Below are positions 5,629 through 6,880 of a stretch of DNA of 6,880 nt, in pieces. Every line of letters starts with the position of its first letter. The stretch's first letter is position 1. The DNA comes from Candidatus Aenigmatarchaeota archaeon (GTDB lineage: Archaea > Aenigmatarchaeota > Aenigmatarchaeia > GW2011-AR5): NCBI GenBank assembly GCA_018304565.1, contig JAGVVX010000027.1:1-6880 (forward strand), given 5' to 3'. The notes under the pieces were generated by a model. It was given only the letters and a program-made list of their open reading frames with translations. It made no database searches and was not told where the DNA came from. A program made the position numbers and the translations under genes.

Positions 5629-5638
5629 TCTTAATATA
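5629..5638 (+). promoter_or_regulatory. Possible TATA box for the cysteine-rich exported protein
   Basis: TCTTAATATA lies about 30-39 bases before the ATG at 5668. With archaeal spacing, transcription would start near 5660, giving a very short leader. This fits the lack of a good Shine-Dalgarno sequence (only GAGAG upstream) and suggests leaderless or nearly leaderless translation. The evidence is weak. Confidence 0.35.
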
Positions 5639-5667
5639 CGGGAAACTTCATAATAAATCAGAGAGCC

Positions 5668-6880
5668 ATGAAACACAAAGAACTCAAATTCATAGCTGTA
5701 TTTATTTCCTTTATTCTTGTAATCTCAGTTCTGCCATCGCCGTTTGCAAAAACAGATGTAGCAAGCGCTCAAACACAAAGGCCTGCATATGCCTGCGCAA
5801 CATTGAACGAGCCTATTCTTTCGGTTTCATGCCTGGAATCTTCATGCATCCAGACATACGATACATTCGCCGGCCAGCTCAACACTTATTTTAACGGGAA
5901 TCCGCCAAGTCCTTTGCAAGGCCAATACGACAACAGGGATCAATGCGTGGCGGCGCTGAGAACCTTCCTGACAGAAGTTCAGAGCAGGAATATTTTCACA
6001 AGCTCAGGCGGTTCCAGCATTACTGTTGACAGGAGCAAGTCGCCTCTAGGCACTTCAGCACAGACATGCAACGACCAGTGCTTCGCAAGAACCAGCGTGA
6101 ACAGCGCCGCCGCCGGCAACATCGGAGGCTCTGTTCCGATAGGCATCTGCTCCACGCAAGAGCTTGCCCTCGCTACATCAGCCGTGTCTGGTGTAGGAAG
6201 TAATGTCGGCGTTGGTGTTGCAGGCCAGACATTTACCCTCGGCAAAGGGCTGCAGTACGGCTGCCAAGTCAACGAGTGGTGCATCTGCCAGCGTTTCGGG
6301 GTTGCGTTCAACGTGAACAACCAGCAGAATAATCAGCAAGGCACAACGGGCCTTCAGGGATTTAACACAGCCTCGGTTCCCGGCACGCGCGGCTTTCTTT
6401 TGGATCCTGCTGACGTAACAGACACAGCATCCAAAAAGCCTGCAAACGATGTCGTGTGCTCGGAAGTAAGCCGCGTGGCGCTTGAAGCCGACATAAATCC
6501 CAAGCTTGTTCCGACAGGCACCCAATTGACAATCACAGGCACTGTGACTAAATTCTCCAATACATGCAATGGCGCCCAGTACGAATGCCGCGTGCAATAC
6601 AACGCCGGCTGCCATGTTGACCAGGGCTTTTTCAAAACCTGCGTTATCCCGAATGATTGCAGCCCGGATGTTCAAATCCCCGGCGGCAAGAAAGGCCCCA
6701 TCTGCACCACAAACTGGATGAGAATCATCGGCATTGCCCTCATGGTTGTCGCTGTTGCGACTATAGTCTTCTCGGCTGCAATAGCAGCCGCACTGAGTGC
6801 AACTTTTGGTACAGTGAGTCAAGGCGCTGTAGCATTGTCAGGTCTTTCTACAGCGACTACGGCTGGTTCACTTATTGCAA
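5668..6880 (+). CDS. Cysteine-rich exported protein of unknown function, N-terminal part (3' end outside window)
   Basis: The frame is open from ATG 5668 to the right edge (404 complete codons), so the protein is longer than shown. Residues 1-34 look like a signal peptide: MKHKELKF, a hydrophobic core (IAVFISFILVISVL) and an ASA|Q cleavage site. The following ~315 residues hold 17 cysteines (43, 55, 60, 93, 134, 138, 161, 199, 205, 207, 264, 300, 307, 315, 325, 331, 346), suggesting several disulfides outside the cell. Motifs include CNDQC, EWCIC and a Cys-dense stretch at 300-346. An Asn/Gln-rich linker lies at ~216-224. VPTGTQLTITGTV (281-293) resembles the start of an Ig-like beta domain. 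A hydrophobic Ala/Ile/Val-rich segment at ~351-377 is probably a transmembrane helix, after which the sequence stays small and hydrophobic (more helices may follow). Signal peptide, even composition and open frame make it a real gene. I do not recognise the family. Confidence 0.85.
   Translation, partial: MKHKELKFIAVFISFILVISVLPSPFAKTDVASAQTQRPAYACATLNEPILSVSCLESSCIQTYDTFAGQLNTYFNGNPPSPLQGQYDNRDQCVAALRTFLTEVQSRNIFTSSGGSSITVDRSKSPLGTSAQTCNDQCFARTSVNSAAAGNIGGSVPIGICSTQELALATSAVSGVGSNVGVGVAGQTFTLGKGLQYGCQVNEWCICQRFGVAFNVNNQQNNQQGTTGLQGFNTASVPGTRGFLLDPADVTDTASKKPANDVVCSEVSRVALEADINPKLVPTGTQLTITGTVTKFSNTCNGAQYECRVQYNAGCHVDQGFFKTCVIPNDCSPDVQIPGGKKGPICTTNWMRIIGIALMVVAVATIVFSAAIAAALSATFGTVSQGAVALSGLSTATTAGSLIA

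Larger units (their letters stand above)
5527..5667. other. Intergenic region with transposon-end-like hairpin
   Basis: These 141 bases separate the PIN toxin from the next exported protein. They contain the hairpin at 5571-5590, preceded by GCTCTCAGAAA, and an AT-rich promoter-like stretch at ~5621-5640. I see no coding potential that competes with the gene starting at 5668, and no clear T-rich terminator. Confidence 0.5.

Noticed and set aside
5523..5894. Open frame of 123 codons on the + strand
   Set aside because: It spans the transposon-end-like hairpin and overlaps, in another frame, the much better supported gene at 5668. The product has no recognisable features.
6178..6822. Long open frame on the - strand (214 codons)
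   Set aside because: It is the complement of the exported protein starting at 5668, which has a signal peptide, sensible composition and a longer open frame. The - strand product is Cys/Arg/Ala-rich without recognisable domains.

Overview
The window looks like a stretch of an archaeal chromosome, probably from an uncultured DPANN-type or related lineage. The evidence is an archaeal-type methionyl-tRNA synthetase, a PGF-pre-PGF surface protein, AGGTGAT-type ribosome binding sites, an archaeal TATA box before the toxin-antitoxin pair, and exported proteins rich in N-glycosylation sequons. The phylum cannot be settled from this sequence alone. All recognised genes are on the + strand.

Layout. 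1-1047: C-terminal part of a large, sequon-rich surface protein, open at the left edge. 1078-2550: a second exported protein with signal peptide, Thr/Ser-rich Ig-like region, PGF-pre-PGF domain, Gln-rich stalk and C-terminal membrane anchor, probably in an operon with the first. 2538-2630: copy A of a hairpin-rich repeat that overlaps the stop codon of that gene. 2685-4880: methionyl-tRNA synthetase with a fused C-terminal tRNA-binding domain. Its first ~28 codons are repeat copy B, and the linker before the tRNA-binding domain contains copy C. 4889-5526: promoter plus a VapB (AbrB-type) antitoxin and VapC (PIN) toxin pair, visibly more AT-rich than its surroundings. 5527-5667: a short intergenic region holding a hairpin that resembles an IS200/IS605-family end. 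5668 to the right edge: the start of an unrecognised cysteine-rich exported protein with a hydrophobic segment.

The most unusual feature is the repeat family (copies A, B and C). Each copy is built from short hairpins, usually 8-nt arms around a 3-nt loop. The stems differ between copies through paired, compensatory changes. The copies lie inside or against genes without breaking them: one is translated as an N-terminal extension of MetRS, one as an interdomain linker of MetRS, and one supplies the last codons and stop of the PGF-pre-PGF gene. Most units are read in the same codon phase and give related peptides (KRS-x-x-E-I/F-S-K). This resembles the Rickettsia palindromic elements known from bacteria. 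I know of no named archaeal equivalent, but cannot search for one here.

Two start sites are odd. MetRS has an excellent Shine-Dalgarno sequence but no normal start at the usual distance, apparently because copy B sits there. VapC has a well-placed ribosome binding site followed by ATA where an ATG would be expected, and the next canonical start would remove two catalytic acidic residues.
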